In this document: positions 55,525 through 63,897 of the stretch, one piece after another | Position numbering within the stretch: position 1 is the stretch's first letter | How the letters are laid out: the number at the start of each line of letters is the position of its first letter | Source: Flavobacterium sp. | GTDB lineage: Bacteria; Bacteroidota; Bacteroidia; Flavobacteriales; Flavobacteriaceae | Direction of reading: 5' to 3' | DNA length: 64,000 bases | Assembly: GCA_023259675.1 (NCBI GenBank) | Contig: JALRGT010000002.1 | Location: 124,001 to 188,000 of the forward strand | The notes under the pieces: model-generated | What the model saw: only the letters and a program-made list of their open reading frames with translations | Database searches by the model: none | What the model was told of the DNA's origin: nothing | Program-made: the position numbers and the translations under genes

Positions 55525-56111
55525 TGAATGCTATGCTAAACAAAAATCTATATCTGGTTAAAGAACATCTTGGTATTTTTAAGGCGGCCAACAATTACGA
55601 TATTTTTGATCCCACTACCAACCAACATATTTTAAATTGCAGAGAAAACAATCTTGGTTTTTTTACCAAAATTTTTCGCTTCTCGAAATACAAAAAACTA
55701 ACGCCTTTCCATCTTGAAATTGCGAGTGTTACCGGAGAAAAAATTGTTTCCATGAAACGAGGAACCACTTTTTTTCGTTCGGATGTTCAAGTATTCAATG
55801 AAAAGGAACAACTTATCGGTCTTTTCAAACAAAAATTCTGGTCTGTAGGCGGAAAATTTGAAGTCACCGATGAACATGGAAAACCCGTTTGCCTACTACA
55901 AGGAAAATGGACGGGTTGGGATTTTAAACTAACCCACGACAATAAAGAACTTGCCCACGTTAGCAAAAAATGGAACGGACTAGGAAAAGAACTTTTTACC
56001 ACTGCCGATAATTATGTTTTGCAAATTCAGGAAACTGTTCCTCAAGACCATAAAGATCGTAAATTGATTCTTGCTGCCGTACTTTGCATTGATATGGTAC
56101 TTAAAGAGTAA
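55524..56111 (+). CDS. Phospholipid scramblase/LURP-one-like protein
   Basis: A 195-residue protein with the twelve-stranded barrel wording of the LURP-one/scramblase superfamily: KNLYLVKEHLGIFKAANNYDIFD ... FHLEIASVTGEKIVSMKRGTTFFRSDVQVFNEKEQLIGLF ... GKFEVTDEHGKPVCLLQGKWTGWDFKLTHDNKELAHVSKKWNGLGKELFTTADNYVLQI. The KKWxGxGKE segment is typical. A C-terminal hydrophobic stretch (LILAAVLCIDMVL) may be a membrane anchor. Function in bacteria is not known. It overlaps the propeller gene by one base. Confidence 0.8.
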   Translation: MNAMLNKNLYLVKEHLGIFKAANNYDIFDPTTNQHILNCRENNLGFFTKIFRFSKYKKLTPFHLEIASVTGEKIVSMKRGTTFFRSDVQVFNEKEQLIGLFKQKFWSVGGKFEVTDEHGKPVCLLQGKWTGWDFKLTHDNKELAHVSKKWNGLGKELFTTADNYVLQIQETVPQDHKDRKLILAAVLCIDMVLKE

Positions 56112-56211
56112 TACAATTGCTTTTTTAACCACATAACATTAGATTTGCTTGCTTAGAAACAAACGCATACATTTAATAATTACACCCTAAGGGTAATAAA
56201 TAAGTATAATT

Positions 56212-56928
56212 ATGACTGATTTAAAAAATAAAAACGCGTTAATTACAGGCGCAGGAAAAGGAATAGGAAAAGCGATTGCTTTGGCCTTAGCCAAAGAAGG
56301 CGTGAATGTAATTTTAGTAGCAAGAACACAAGAGGATATTGATAATGTGGCTGCAAAAGCACGTTCCTTAAGAGTAAAAGCACTGGCATTGACGGCCGAT
56401 GTAGCCGACATGAATTCGGTAAACGCTGCGGTTGAGAAAGCTTTAGCCGAATTTAAAACCATAGACATCTTAATCAATAATGCCGGAATTGGGGCTTTTG
56501 GTAAATTCTTAGATTTAGAACCTACCGAATGGGAACGTATTATTCAGGTGAACTTGATGGGCGTGTATTATGTCACTCGTGCTGTAATTCCAAACATGAT
56601 GGAAAAAAGTACCGGAGACATCATCAATATTTCATCAACGGCTGGATTAGCAGGAAATGCATTAACAAGCGCTTACAGTGCTTCTAAATTTGCCTTATTG
56701 GGATTGACGGATTCTTTGATGCAGGAAATGCGCAAGCACAACATTCGGGTTACGGCGCTTACGCCAAGTACCGTGGCAACCGACATGGCTAAAAACCTAA
56801 ACTTAACAGATGGAAACCCGGAAAAAGTAATGCAATCGGAAGATATTGCCGAATTAATCATTGCGCAACTTAAACTCAACCGACGCGTTTTTGTCAAAAA
56901 CAGTAGCATTTGGTCAACGAATCCTTAA
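56212..56928 (+). CDS. SDR-family 3-ketoacyl-(ACP) reductase-like
   Basis: A 238-residue short-chain dehydrogenase. The cofactor motif is [12 protein letters not shown] (about 12-23), then NNAG (about 87-90), the catalytic Ser in [11 protein letters not shown] (about 141), and the YxxxK active site YSASK (about 154-158). The length and motif spacing fit FabG-like beta-ketoacyl reductases, but many SDRs share this form. The exact substrate is unclear; a fatty acid or steroid-like ketone is possible. A long palindrome follows. Confidence 0.88.
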   Translation: MTDLKNKNALITGAGKGIGKAIALALAKEGVNVILVARTQEDIDNVAAKARSLRVKALALTADVADMNSVNAAVEKALAEFKTIDILINNAGIGAFGKFLDLEPTEWERIIQVNLMGVYYVTRAVIPNMMEKSTGDIINISSTAGLAGNALTSAYSASKFALLGLTDSLMQEMRKHNIRVTALTPSTVATDMAKNLNLTDGNPEKVMQSEDIAELIIAQLKLNRRVFVKNSSIWSTNP

Positions 56929-56935
56929 ATATAGT

Positions 56936-56990
56936 TAACCCTATAAGTCATAGAAGTAAAAATTTAAATCTTATATGACTTATAGGGTTA
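56936..56990. repeat. TATAAGTCATA palindrome acting as terminator
   Basis: A 21-bp stem (left arm 56936-56956, right arm 56970-56990; core CTATAAGTCATA) with a single mismatch. It lies between the SDR gene and the convergent L,D-transpeptidase gene. A sister palindrome occurs at 61773-61824. Confidence 0.85.
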
Positions 56991-57020
56991 CTTTTATTCT
57001 AAAAAAACACCTGTTTGAAA

Positions 57021-57881
57021 CTATATTTTCATTTGAAATTGCGCTCTGTTTTTTTGCTCTTTCAAGATACTGGAAATATGCAACTTGGTCCATTTTTCAA
57101 TTTCGTTTTCAGAGATATTAAGAATTTTTGGATTCGAAACCAACTGTAACCAAGGTTTTGGTTTGTCAAATTCATAAGCTCCAAAAACAATCACGGGAGT
57201 TCCCTTTACTTTAACCGTTTCATTACCTTCAAGCTCCCATTGATCAGCCCAATCATAAAGATATTTAGCATCATTTTCTTGAAGTCTCAAACAAGAATGC
57301 GAAGCCGGATATCCTGGTAAACTATATTGATGCCATCCCACACCGAGTTTATTGGCAATGTTAAAATTCCATTCTAAATCCCACTCATCATTAAAAGTAC
57401 TGGTCGTTTTCTCGGCCTTCCAATTGGTAAAAAACAATCCAGTTGGTGTTTTATCACTTTCTCTCCCCATATTTGTGGGTCCCGTATAAATTAACTGCCC
57501 GTTTTCATAAGCTCCAAATGTTTGAGTTGGATAAGAAAAATAAATAATCTTATCTATCGCTTTCAAATAAGGAACTTCAAGTGGAAAAGGCAAATAATAA
57601 GCTAAATCTCCACTGCTGTCATTAGGCACTACAATGGAATCCATTTTTTTAAAATTTTCGGCATCAGTTCTATTGACAGCATAAACAATTTGCAATAGTG
57701 TACTATCAATAGCCGTTTTTCCTAACCACTCCTGAGTATTTTCAAAGTGATACGAGATATTATTTGGTTTCTTACGTTCTATTTTAATTGACGTGATTTC
57801 TTCTGGAGTATTCTCTTTTTCTTTACATGAGAACAAAACAGAAAATAAAATTGTGCTTACTATAAATAATGTTGGCTTCAT
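57021..57881 (-). CDS. L,D-transpeptidase family lipoprotein (YkuD type)
   Basis: A 286-residue envelope protein. A lipobox FSC is at about residues 15-19, so it is probably a lipoprotein. The catalytic motif reads GYPASHSCLRL, with the conserved His and nucleophile Cys of YkuD domains, preceded by GVGWHQYSLPG. Preceding segments (AYENGQLIYTGPTNMGRESDKTPTGLFFTNWK) fit the YkuD core. It would cross-link or anchor peptidoglycan peptides. The ATG at 57881 is chosen over 57938 because the signal peptide starts there. Confidence 0.85.
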   Translation of the reverse strand: MKPTLFIVSTILFSVLFSCKEKENTPEEITSIKIERKKPNNISYHFENTQEWLGKTAIDSTLLQIVYAVNRTDAENFKKMDSIVVPNDSSGDLAYYLPFPLEVPYLKAIDKIIYFSYPTQTFGAYENGQLIYTGPTNMGRESDKTPTGLFFTNWKAEKTTSTFNDEWDLEWNFNIANKLGVGWHQYSLPGYPASHSCLRLQENDAKYLYDWADQWELEGNETVKVKGTPVIVFGAYEFDKPKPWLQLVSNPKILNISENEIEKWTKLHISSILKEQKNRAQFQMKI

Positions 57882-58095
57882 AATGATTCTTTTAATAATC
57901 CAAAAATATCTCATTAGTACCAATACACTGTTATACAATTATCCTAAAGGTTTATATAATTCAAACTTTACCCTCCAAAACAAAACACTGACAATGTGCC
58001 AATTACAAAAATAGTTTTATTTATTTTGAAAAAAAAGTATCTTCACTCCCAACCTTTTTCCTTTTTTTACACTCTTTACTATTAAAGACCTTATT

Positions 58096-58632
58096 GTGAT
58101 AAACGAAAATCTAATAATAGCCTGCAAAAAAATGCAACGAGATGCCCAGCGTCAAGTGTATGAGCTTTTGGCACCTAAACTCTATGCGAGTTGCAAACGC
58201 TATCTGAAACAGGAAGAGGAAATTGAAGAGGCCATGGCAGATGCTTTTTATACCATATTTACCAAACTGGACCAATTGAAAGAAATGGGTGCTTTTGAAG
58301 CTTGGGCACGAAAAATAGCCGTCAACCAATGTTTGGCAACTATCAAAAAGAAAACCAACTTCAACATGTATCTCGATGATGTCAAAACACTATCGCAACC
58401 TTTTACAGCCGAAGTAACCCATCTTGAAGAAGAGGATTTACTCCATTTACTCAACCATATTCCTGTGGGATGCAAGACTATTTTTAACCTCTTTGTCATT
58501 GAAGGCTACAGCCACAAAGAAATAGCCCGTATGCTCCAAATTTCCGAAGGCACATCCAAATCACAATTGAATGCCTCAAAAACCAAATTGAAGGAATTAG
58601 TAAACAACCTGTATTACCAAAAATCGAATTAG
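58096..58632 (+). CDS. ECF-type RNA polymerase sigma factor
   Basis: A 178-residue sigma-70 family factor. Region 2 spans about 10-80 (QRQVYELLAPKLYASCKRYLKQEEEIEEAMADAFYTIFTKLDQL, with the AWARKIAVNQCLA 2.4 stretch). Region 4 is about 125-178 (LNHIPVGCKTIFNLFVIEGYSHKEIARMLQISEGTSKSQLNASKTKLKEL), with the helix-turn-helix at SHKEIARMLQISEGTSKSQL. The start is GTG at 58096. Its stop lies 2 nt before the next gene, and the third gene follows shortly, so it heads a small operon. The downstream protein at 58635 is a likely anti-sigma partner. Confidence 0.9.
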   Translation: MINENLIIACKKMQRDAQRQVYELLAPKLYASCKRYLKQEEEIEEAMADAFYTIFTKLDQLKEMGAFEAWARKIAVNQCLATIKKKTNFNMYLDDVKTLSQPFTAEVTHLEEEDLLHLLNHIPVGCKTIFNLFVIEGYSHKEIARMLQISEGTSKSQLNASKTKLKELVNNLYYQKSN

Positions 58633-58634
58633 TC

Positions 58635-59804
58635 ATGAACAATCAAGATAAAATCATTAACAAAATCAAAAGCGTTGCGCAAAAGGCAGAGCACCAAGAT
58701 TTTCCGGGAATGGAAAAAGTTTGGGCACGTGTAGACGAGAAACTCGATCAAAGAGCATTGCAATCCAAAAATAAACTGTGGAAAAAAATCGCTATTGCTG
58801 CATCTGTATTACTTTTCGTTTCATTGGGCTACCAATTACTTAAAACCGATTCGGAAATCAATTCCACATTTGAAAATAATGACATCAAAGTAGTTATTCA
58901 AAAAAATGAAACCAGCAATGATAGCGTAGTTCCTTCTAAAAATATCAAAATAGAAGCAGTTGAAATTTTAGAAAAACAATTGGAAAAGAAAAATCCGGTT
59001 GTAGTAGTTAAACACAAAGCTATTTCACCAAAAGATGACAATGAAATAATTTTAGACGCAAAAGCTGAAGAATCCAATATTCAAACAGACGGAATCATCA
59101 GCCAAGAATCTAACAATAGTACTTTAAGTGCAGCTCCTATGGCTCTTGCAGCTGCCAAAAGTCTTGTTCCTGTTGCCAATGAATACAAAGAAAAAGCTGA
59201 AATTGCTGTTGCAGAGAATAACAATGAAAAAACAATTTCGGGTGTTATTACAGACGAAAATGACAACTTGCCTATTCCAGGGGCTTTAATTCAAATTAAA
59301 GGAACCCAAAAAGTAGCCGTTACTGATTTGGACGGAAAATATACGATTGAGGCTGTAAAAGGAGAGCAACTTATCTTTAATATGATAGGATACAATAGCG
59401 CTTATGCTATCGTTGAAAAATCGGGTGAACTAAATAAAAAACTAAACGCCGATTCATCCAGTTTAGATGAAGTTGTGGTAATTGGTTATGGAACAGTCCG
59501 AAAAAGACAGGCAAAAAATGCCGCTCCTATAGCTAAATATGGAACTACAAAATTTTACAAGGTTGAAAAAGCAATAAAAGTTCCGCATATTAAAAATGCA
59601 TTATATATCATCAATGATGTCGAATTCAGCGAAACCGATTTATTTGGTCCCAATCCCACAAGTCCTTATGCACCTTTAAGCGAACAAAAAATTGAAAACC
59701 TCGAAATTTTATCAAAAAAAGAGTCTATTTCAAAATATGGCGAAAAAGGAAAAAATAAAGTAATCATCATTACCACTCAAAACGGAATTCTACTGAAGCG
59801 TTAA
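58635..59804 (+). CDS. Membrane protein with carboxypeptidase-regulatory-like domain (anti-sigma-like)
   Basis: A 389-residue protein. Residues 1-47 are cytoplasmic and charged, then one membrane helix (about 48-66, KIAIAASVLLFVSLGYQLL), the layout of an ECF anti-sigma factor. The periplasmic part holds a carboxypeptidase-regulatory-like fold (about 200-275: ISGVITDENDNLPIPGALIQIKGTQKVAVTDLDGKYTIEAVKGEQLIFNMIGY), and then SSSLDEVVVIGYGTVRKRQAKN, the SusC-type TonB box linker. A C-terminal segment resembles a TonB-receptor plug edge (IENLEILSKKESISKYGEKGKNKVIIITTQNG). No barrel follows. Reading it as an anti-sigma factor is inference from position and topology. Confidence 0.75.
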   Translation: MNNQDKIINKIKSVAQKAEHQDFPGMEKVWARVDEKLDQRALQSKNKLWKKIAIAASVLLFVSLGYQLLKTDSEINSTFENNDIKVVIQKNETSNDSVVPSKNIKIEAVEILEKQLEKKNPVVVVKHKAISPKDDNEIILDAKAEESNIQTDGIISQESNNSTLSAAPMALAAAKSLVPVANEYKEKAEIAVAENNNEKTISGVITDENDNLPIPGALIQIKGTQKVAVTDLDGKYTIEAVKGEQLIFNMIGYNSAYAIVEKSGELNKKLNADSSSLDEVVVIGYGTVRKRQAKNAAPIAKYGTTKFYKVEKAIKVPHIKNALYIINDVEFSETDLFGPNPTSPYAPLSEQKIENLEILSKKESISKYGEKGKNKVIIITTQNGILLKR

Positions 59805-59843
59805 TACGCAAAAATACATTCTAACCTTTTAAAAACAATTGTC

Positions 59844-61757
59844 ATGAAAAGTCTAAAACTTACTTCATTAGCCCTAGCTATGCTCTTTTCTATCCTATCT
59901 TTTGGACAAGAAATCACCATCACCGGAACCGTAACCGACGAGACAAAAACACCTCTTCCGGGTGCAATAGTAACTATCCAAGGAACCAAAAAGGGAACCC
60001 AAACCGATTTCGATGGACATTATTCCATTCAAGCTCAAAAAGGAAAAATTCTCGCTTTTAGCTATATTGGTTTTAATACTGAAACAGTAAAAATTGGAAA
60101 TTCCAAAGTAATTAATGTTAGTTTAAAAAGTAATACCGCATCACTTCAGGAAATTGTCGTTGTGGGATATGGAACTAACCGTAAAAAAATGTCCGGATCG
60201 AATAAAGGAATTGTTTACGACAGAGAAAATTCTAATAATACCTCCAGAATGAATATGATGGTAGCCCCTGTAAAAGCAAAAGCCGAATCTATTGCTGAGA
60301 CTCGAAAAATATACGTTAATAGGAATAGCATTATCATCAATCCTCCTTTGCCAACCACTCCCAATCAGGAAGACTATGAAGCCTTTGTTGAAAACCAGTT
60401 TGAAACTCCTAAAAATGCACCGCTATCTACCTTTTCCATTGATGTAGATAATGCTTCTTATACTAACATTCGTCGCTTTATCAATAACGGACAAGCCGTT
60501 CCTAAAGATGCCGTTAGAATCGAAGAAATGATGAACTTTTTCAAATACAGCTATCCGCAACCCAAAGACAATAATCCGTTTTCTATCAATACCGAATACA
60601 GCGATTGTCCGTGGAACAGTAAACACCAATTATTAAAAATTGGATTGCAAGGTAAAAACATCCCAACCGAAAATTTACCCGCTTCGAATTTGGTTTTCCT
60701 TATTGATGTATCAGGTTCGATGAGTGATCCTAACAAATTGCCTTTACTCAAACAATCATTGAAAATTTTGGTCAACGAAATGAGAAAAGAAGACAAAGTT
60801 TCTATGGTAGTCTATGCCGGAGCAGCAGGAATGGTTTTGCCTCCAACATCAGGAGACCAAAAACAAACCATAATTGATGCTTTAGACAATTTGAATGCAG
60901 GAGGAAGCACTGCAGGAGGTGCCGGAATTGAATTGGCTTACAAAACGGCCTTAGCCAACTTTATCAAAGGCGGAAATAACCGTGTCATTCTGGCTACCGA
61001 CGGCGATTTTAATGTAGGAAGTTCATCCAATAAAGACATGGAAACTTTGATTGAAGAAAAAAGAAAATCAGGCGTATTCTTGACTTGCTTAGGGTACGGA
61101 ATGGGGAATTACAAAGACAGCAAAATGGAAGTCCTCGCCAACAAAGGCAACGGAAATTATGCCTATATCGATAATATTCAGGAAGCCAATCGCTTTTTGG
61201 GAAAAGAATTCAAAGGCTCAATGTTTGCCATTGCCAAAGATGTCAAAATCCAAATCGAGTTCAATCCCAAACACGTTCAATCTTATAGATTGATTGGATA
61301 CGAAAACCGAAAATTACGTCCCGAAGATTTTAAAAATGATGCTATTGATGCTGGTGAATTAGGCAGCGGACACACGGTTACCGCCTTATACGAAATCATT
61401 CCAACAGGTATTGAAAGTGACTACAGCGTATCCGATTTAAAATATACCAAAGCAACAAATACTGGAAATTATAGCAACGAATTGGCAACCATCAAATTCC
61501 GTTACAAAAAACCTGATGGCGAAAAAAGTATTGAAATGGTTCAAACCATCGAAGACAAAACTAAAAATATACTTAGTGCTTCTGAGGACTTCAAATTTAG
61601 CGCTGCCGTGGCTTGGTTTGGATTGAAATTAAGAGATTCTAAATTAGTGGCAATCAAAGACACCAAATCTATTTTGAAATTGACTAGACAAGGCCTTTCT
61701 AAAGACCAAGAAGGTTACAAAGCCGAATTTGTGCGATTGGTGGAAGCGGTTCAATAA
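59844..61757 (+). CDS. vWA-domain protein with carboxypeptidase-regulatory-like and SusC-linker N-terminus
   Basis: A 637-residue exported protein. Signal peptide to about residue 22 (SILSFGQ). A carboxypeptidase-regulatory-like domain follows (about 25-95: ITGTVTDETKTPLPGAIVTIQGTKKGTQTDFDGHYSI), then ASLQEIVVVGYGTNRKKMSG, a SusC-like linker. From about 270 is a von Willebrand A domain: LVFLIDVSGSMSDPNKL gives the MIDAS DxSxS, followed by GGSTAGGAGIELAY and LATDGDFNVG. It resembles YfbK-type secreted vWA proteins with a C-terminal DUF3520-like domain. It lies 39 bp after the membrane partner gene, in the same operon. Confidence 0.85.
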   Translation: MKSLKLTSLALAMLFSILSFGQEITITGTVTDETKTPLPGAIVTIQGTKKGTQTDFDGHYSIQAQKGKILAFSYIGFNTETVKIGNSKVINVSLKSNTASLQEIVVVGYGTNRKKMSGSNKGIVYDRENSNNTSRMNMMVAPVKAKAESIAETRKIYVNRNSIIINPPLPTTPNQEDYEAFVENQFETPKNAPLSTFSIDVDNASYTNIRRFINNGQAVPKDAVRIEEMMNFFKYSYPQPKDNNPFSINTEYSDCPWNSKHQLLKIGLQGKNIPTENLPASNLVFLIDVSGSMSDPNKLPLLKQSLKILVNEMRKEDKVSMVVYAGAAGMVLPPTSGDQKQTIIDALDNLNAGGSTAGGAGIELAYKTALANFIKGGNNRVILATDGDFNVGSSSNKDMETLIEEKRKSGVFLTCLGYGMGNYKDSKMEVLANKGNGNYAYIDNIQEANRFLGKEFKGSMFAIAKDVKIQIEFNPKHVQSYRLIGYENRKLRPEDFKNDAIDAGELGSGHTVTALYEIIPTGIESDYSVSDLKYTKATNTGNYSNELATIKFRYKKPDGEKSIEMVQTIEDKTKNILSASEDFKFSAAVAWFGLKLRDSKLVAIKDTKSILKLTRQGLSKDQEGYKAEFVRLVEAVQ

Positions 61758-61772
61758 CAGAAATAATTAAAA

Positions 61773-61824
61773 CCATGTAAGTCATATAAGTTTTCCTTTT
61801 TTGATACTTATGTGACTTATGTGG
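61773..61824. repeat. TATAAGTCATA-family palindrome, second copy
   Basis: CCATGTAAGTCATATAAGT (61773-61791) pairs with ACTTATGTGACTTATGTGG (61806-61824), with three mismatches or wobble pairs. Same core as 56936-56990. Confidence 0.8.
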
Positions 61825-61835
61825 ATTAAAAGAAA

Positions 61836-61897
61836 AACCACTAAAAGAGTAAGTTTCTTAAGCCTTGTGCCTAATTTCCTTACGCTCTTAATGGTTT
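61836..61897. repeat. Second palindrome after the vWA gene
   Basis: AAACCACTAAAAGAGTAAG pairs with CTTACGCTCTTAATGGTTT (61879-61897) with few mismatches over a 25-nt loop. It lies just before the convergent mtaB stop and may help terminate transcription. Confidence 0.7.
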
Positions 61898-61915
61898 AAT
61901 TTATATTCTAATTAA

Positions 61916-63244
61916 CTAAACTAAAGCCGAAGCAAATTCCATTCGAACGCTGCCGTCTTCATCAATTCTGGTTAAATTGATTTCGTGTAACGTATTGACT
62001 AATTCCGGATTCCAAGGCGTTTTTACTTTGACGTAATTCTCGGTAAAACCATGAATATAACCTTCTTTATTTTCACTTTCGAACAAAACGGTTCTACTGG
62101 TTCCCAACTGACTTTCGTAAAAAGCACGACGCTTTTTAACTGACAAACTGCGTAACATCTTGCTTCTCTTGGCACGCACATTCCCCGGAACAACTCCTGG
62201 CATTTCAGCGGCTTCGGTATTATCACGCTCCGAATACGTAAAAACGTGTAAATAGGAAATATCCAAATCATTCAAGAAATGATAGGTTTCCAAGAAATGT
62301 TCATCCGTTTCTCCCGGAAAACCAACAATCACATCCACACCAATACAAGCGTGTGGCATGACTTCACGGATTTTATTCACTCTTTCAGTATACACTTCGC
62401 GTTGGTAACGGCGTTTCATCAACTTCAAGATTTCATTGCTTCCCGATTGTAACGGAATATGAAAATGCGGCACAAAAGTGCGACTTTTCGAAACAAATTC
62501 AATCGTTTCGTTTTTCAATAAATTCGGTTCGATAGACGAAATACGCAAACGCTCTATTCCCTCAACCTCATCCAAGGCCTGAACCAATTCCAAGAACGTA
62601 TGTTCGTGTTTTTTGTTCCCGAATTCCCCTTTTCCGTAATCACCAATATTGACACCCGTTAGGACAATTTCTTTGATATTTTGTTTCGAAATTTCAGAGG
62701 CATTTTTCAGTACGTTTTCCAATTCGTCACTGCGCGAAATTCCTCTCGCTAGCGGAATCGTACAATAGGTACATTTATAATCGCAACCGTCCTGCACTTT
62801 CAAGAAGGCACGCGTACGGTCGCCAATGGAATAACTGCCTACATAGAAATCGGCTTCGGCAATCTCACAGGAATGCACCTCACCCATATCATTTTTAGAC
62901 AAATCATTGATGTAATCGTTCAATTTGAATTTCTCCGTCGCTCCCAAAACCAAATCCACTCCATCTACATTCGCTAATTCCTCTGGTTTTAATTGGGCAT
63001 AACAACCAACAGCAGCGACAAAAGCTTTGTCGTTTAGTTTCATTGCTTTACGCACCACTTGTTTGAATTGTTTATCGGCATTTTCGGTAACCGAGCACGT
63101 GTTGATGACATACATATCAGCCACTTCCTCAAAATCTACACGGTCAAAACCTTCGTCCTGTAAGTTACGGGCAATAGTCGAAGTTTCCGAAAAATTTAGT
63201 TTACAGCCTAAGGTATAAAAGGCCACTTTTTTTCTATTTTCCAT
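61916..63244 (-). CDS. mtaB: tRNA t6A37 methylthiotransferase MtaB
   Basis: Radical-SAM enzyme that adds a methylthio group to t6A at position 37 of ANN-decoding tRNAs. The 442-residue protein has the N-terminal MTTase domain with three cysteines (TLGCKLNFSE, NTCSVTENADKQ, AVGCYAQLKPEE), the radical-SAM CxxxCxxC in QDGCDYKCTYCTIPLARG, and a C-terminal TRAM domain (about 375-440). The GCKLN and CSVTENADKQ wording fits MtaB rather than MiaB/RimO. Start ATG at 63244. Confidence 0.95.
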   Translation of the reverse strand: MENRKKVAFYTLGCKLNFSETSTIARNLQDEGFDRVDFEEVADMYVINTCSVTENADKQFKQVVRKAMKLNDKAFVAAVGCYAQLKPEELANVDGVDLVLGATEKFKLNDYINDLSKNDMGEVHSCEIAEADFYVGSYSIGDRTRAFLKVQDGCDYKCTYCTIPLARGISRSDELENVLKNASEISKQNIKEIVLTGVNIGDYGKGEFGNKKHEHTFLELVQALDEVEGIERLRISSIEPNLLKNETIEFVSKSRTFVPHFHIPLQSGSNEILKLMKRRYQREVYTERVNKIREVMPHACIGVDVIVGFPGETDEHFLETYHFLNDLDISYLHVFTYSERDNTEAAEMPGVVPGNVRAKRSKMLRSLSVKKRRAFYESQLGTSRTVLFESENKEGYIHGFTENYVKVKTPWNPELVNTLHEINLTRIDEDGSVRMEFASALV

Positions 63245-63306
63245 AAGTAAGCGCTATCCAATGAAATCGTTGTCAAAAAAATAGCGTGCGCAAATTTACA
63301 TATAAA

Positions 63307-63341
63307 TTGCAAGAATTAAAATGGGATTATCATTATATTTG
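63307..63341 (+). promoter_or_regulatory. Toxin-antitoxin promoter
   Basis: TATATTTG (63334-63341) is an exact -7 match; TTG (63307-63309) lies 24 nt upstream, slightly long. The ATG of the antitoxin is 25 nt after the box. Confidence 0.55.
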
Positions 63342-63366
63342 TAAATAGATTTTAAACTTAAAAATC

Positions 63367-63618
63367 ATGCAATCAGCTAATTTACAAAAGGATAAACTGG
63401 AGTTAATTGAAAAGATTATCCATACCAATGACAAAAAGACTTTGGAGCATATTAAAAGTATCTTAGCCGAAGAAAACTCTGAATATGAATTAACCGCTGA
63501 ACAAAAGTTAATTTTAGAAGAAGCAACCACAAAATACTATTCTGGTGAAGAAACTTCCTTTACTTGGGACGAAGTAAAAAGCAATGCTAGAAAAAGCTTC
63601 AATGAAAAGAAATCTTAA
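63367..63618 (+). CDS. Type II antitoxin, addiction-module type
   Basis: An 83-residue protein. The wording MQSANLQKDKLELIEKIIHT ... LEHIKSILAEENSEYELTAEQKLILEEATTKYYSGEETSFTWDEVKSNARKSF fits small antitoxins of the CHP02574/addiction-module kind that precede RelE/ParE toxins. The N-terminus is helical and the C-terminus (YYSGEETSFTWDEVKSNAR) is the toxin-wrapping segment. It overlaps the toxin gene by 17 bp, the usual arrangement in such pairs, and should autoregulate the operon. Confidence 0.85.
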   Translation: MQSANLQKDKLELIEKIIHTNDKKTLEHIKSILAEENSEYELTAEQKLILEEATTKYYSGEETSFTWDEVKSNARKSFNEKKS

Positions 63619-63892
63619 ATTTACTTTTCGGGCTAATATCGATACCATCGTAGCTTATGAGTTCTACGAATCAAGACGTAAAAATCTAGGTGAACTATTT
63701 CTTGACGAATTAGATAATTGCTACCAATCAATCGTTTTAAATTACACCACTTACAAAGTCGTTCATACTATATACCGACAAGCCGTCGTAAAAAAATTCC
63801 CTTTTGTAGTTTTGTACAGTGTCGATGAAAAAGACATTATCATAACTGCTATTTTCAATACTACTAAAAACCCTAAGAAAAAGTTGAGATAA
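63602..63892 (+). CDS. RelE/ParE family toxin
   Basis: A 96-residue toxin of the RelE/ParE superfamily. Seen: an N-terminal beta strand (KFTFRANIDTIVAYEFYESRRKNLGELFLDELDNCYQSI), a helical hairpin, then strands VHTIYRQAVVKKFPFVVLYSVDEKDIIITAIFNTTKNPKKK, including the FPFVVLYSVDEKDIIITAIF core. ParE-type members poison gyrase and RelE-type members cleave mRNA; the residues do not settle which. ATG at 63602 is chosen because the MLEKAS lead-in before it overlaps the antitoxin deeply. A dispersed repeat follows directly. Confidence 0.85.
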   Translation: MKRNLKFTFRANIDTIVAYEFYESRRKNLGELFLDELDNCYQSIVLNYTTYKVVHTIYRQAVVKKFPFVVLYSVDEKDIIITAIFNTTKNPKKKLR

Positions 63893-63897
63893 GCATT

